Positions 6,050 to 6,151 of a stretch of DNA of 6,151 nt are shown piece by piece. This DNA comes from Phycisphaerae bacterium (GTDB lineage Bacteria; Planctomycetota; Phycisphaerae; Tepidisphaerales; Tepidisphaeraceae), in the NCBI GenBank assembly GCA_014380825.1, contig JACMJD010000176.1:1-6151 (forward strand). Reading direction: 5' to 3'. A program made the translations under genes and the position numbers. Within the stretch, counting starts at the first letter, position 1, and each line of letters begins with the position of its first letter. The notes under the pieces were generated by a model that was not told where the DNA came from, made no database searches, and worked only from the letters and a program-made list of their open reading frames with translations.

Positions 6050-6151
6050 ATGTCTCTGGATCGAAGCCTGAAGGGTGCAAATGCTCTGGTTCGTCATCGC
6101 AACGTGCTGACGCGCGGCGAACGTCTGGACAAGTTGCAGGAAGAAGAAAAG
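6050..6151 (+). CDS. Small basic protein of the planctomycete/PVC type (5' part)
   Basis: Only the first 34 codons are in the window; the gene runs off the right edge. The start MSLDRSLKGANALVRHRNVL followed by TRGERLDKLQEEEK resembles the short, lysine- and arginine-rich 'small basic protein' family that I know from planctomycetes, verrucomicrobia and chlamydiae. Members are usually well under 100 residues and have no settled function; an association with ribosomes or RNA has been suggested by their charge, not proved to my knowledge. The start is fixed by the GAGGTG site and a 17-base-spaced promoter upstream. It is transcribed away from the YpdA-like gene. It is the best taxonomic marker in the window. 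Identification rests on remembered N-terminal similarity. Confidence 0.8.
   Translation, partial: MSLDRSLKGANALVRHRNVLTRGERLDKLQEEEK

Noticed and set aside
4746..6050. 434-codon open frame on the + strand antisense to the YpdA-like gene
   Set aside because: It covers the complement of a well-supported flavoprotein gene, has biased composition and no recognisable motif, and would run across the promoter of the small basic protein.

Overview
The window most likely comes from a planctomycete or another member of the PVC superphylum. The strongest evidence is the partial gene at the right edge (6050 onward, + strand). Its N-terminus, MSLDRSLKGANALVRHRNVL..., matches the short 'small basic protein' family that I know from planctomycetes and relatives. 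The GC-rich coding, the GTG and TTG starts, and a long perfect palindromic repeat (3307-3389) of a kind often seen translated in environmental genomes fit a free-living, repeat-bearing soil or water bacterium. They do not fix a genus; a Phycisphaerae-type organism is only a guess.

Five genes on the minus strand fill 109-5900 and are transcribed from right to left. The first is a YpdA-like FAD/NAD(P) oxidoreductase (4845-5900). Nine bases later comes an unrecognised 79-residue protein (4596-4835). This overlaps by 4 bases (ATGA) the start of a membrane-bound family 2 glycosyltransferase (3310-4599). The glycosyltransferase frame runs into an 83-bp hairpin repeat, which supplies its last 26 residues and its stop codon. 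After 25 bases a second pair begins: an ABC-transporter solute-binding protein (1857-3284, GTG start), overlapping by 4 bases (TTGA) an FbpB-type double-domain permease (109-1860, TTG start). The tight spacing suggests two co-transcribed groups, 3 genes and 2 genes, with the hairpin repeat between them. The matching ABC ATPase is not in the window.

The left edge (1-108) holds an inverted repeat and a 27-bp tandem repeat with an 8-bp period that provides the permease stop codon. No complete gene lies there. The right edge (5901-6049) is a divergent intergenic region. It carries a convincing sigma70-type promoter and a Shine-Dalgarno sequence for the small basic protein.

The transporter pair probably imports a small anionic or metal-containing solute, but the substrate cannot be read from sequence. 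No pathway link between the transporter and the oxidoreductase-glycosyltransferase group is evident. I see no RNA gene, CRISPR array, insertion sequence or phage gene. Nothing here amounts to a clearly new biological system. The points most worth a second look are the hairpin repeat fused into a coding sequence, the YpdA homologue lacking the usual N-terminal cysteine, and the conserved-looking small gene coupled to the glycosyltransferase.
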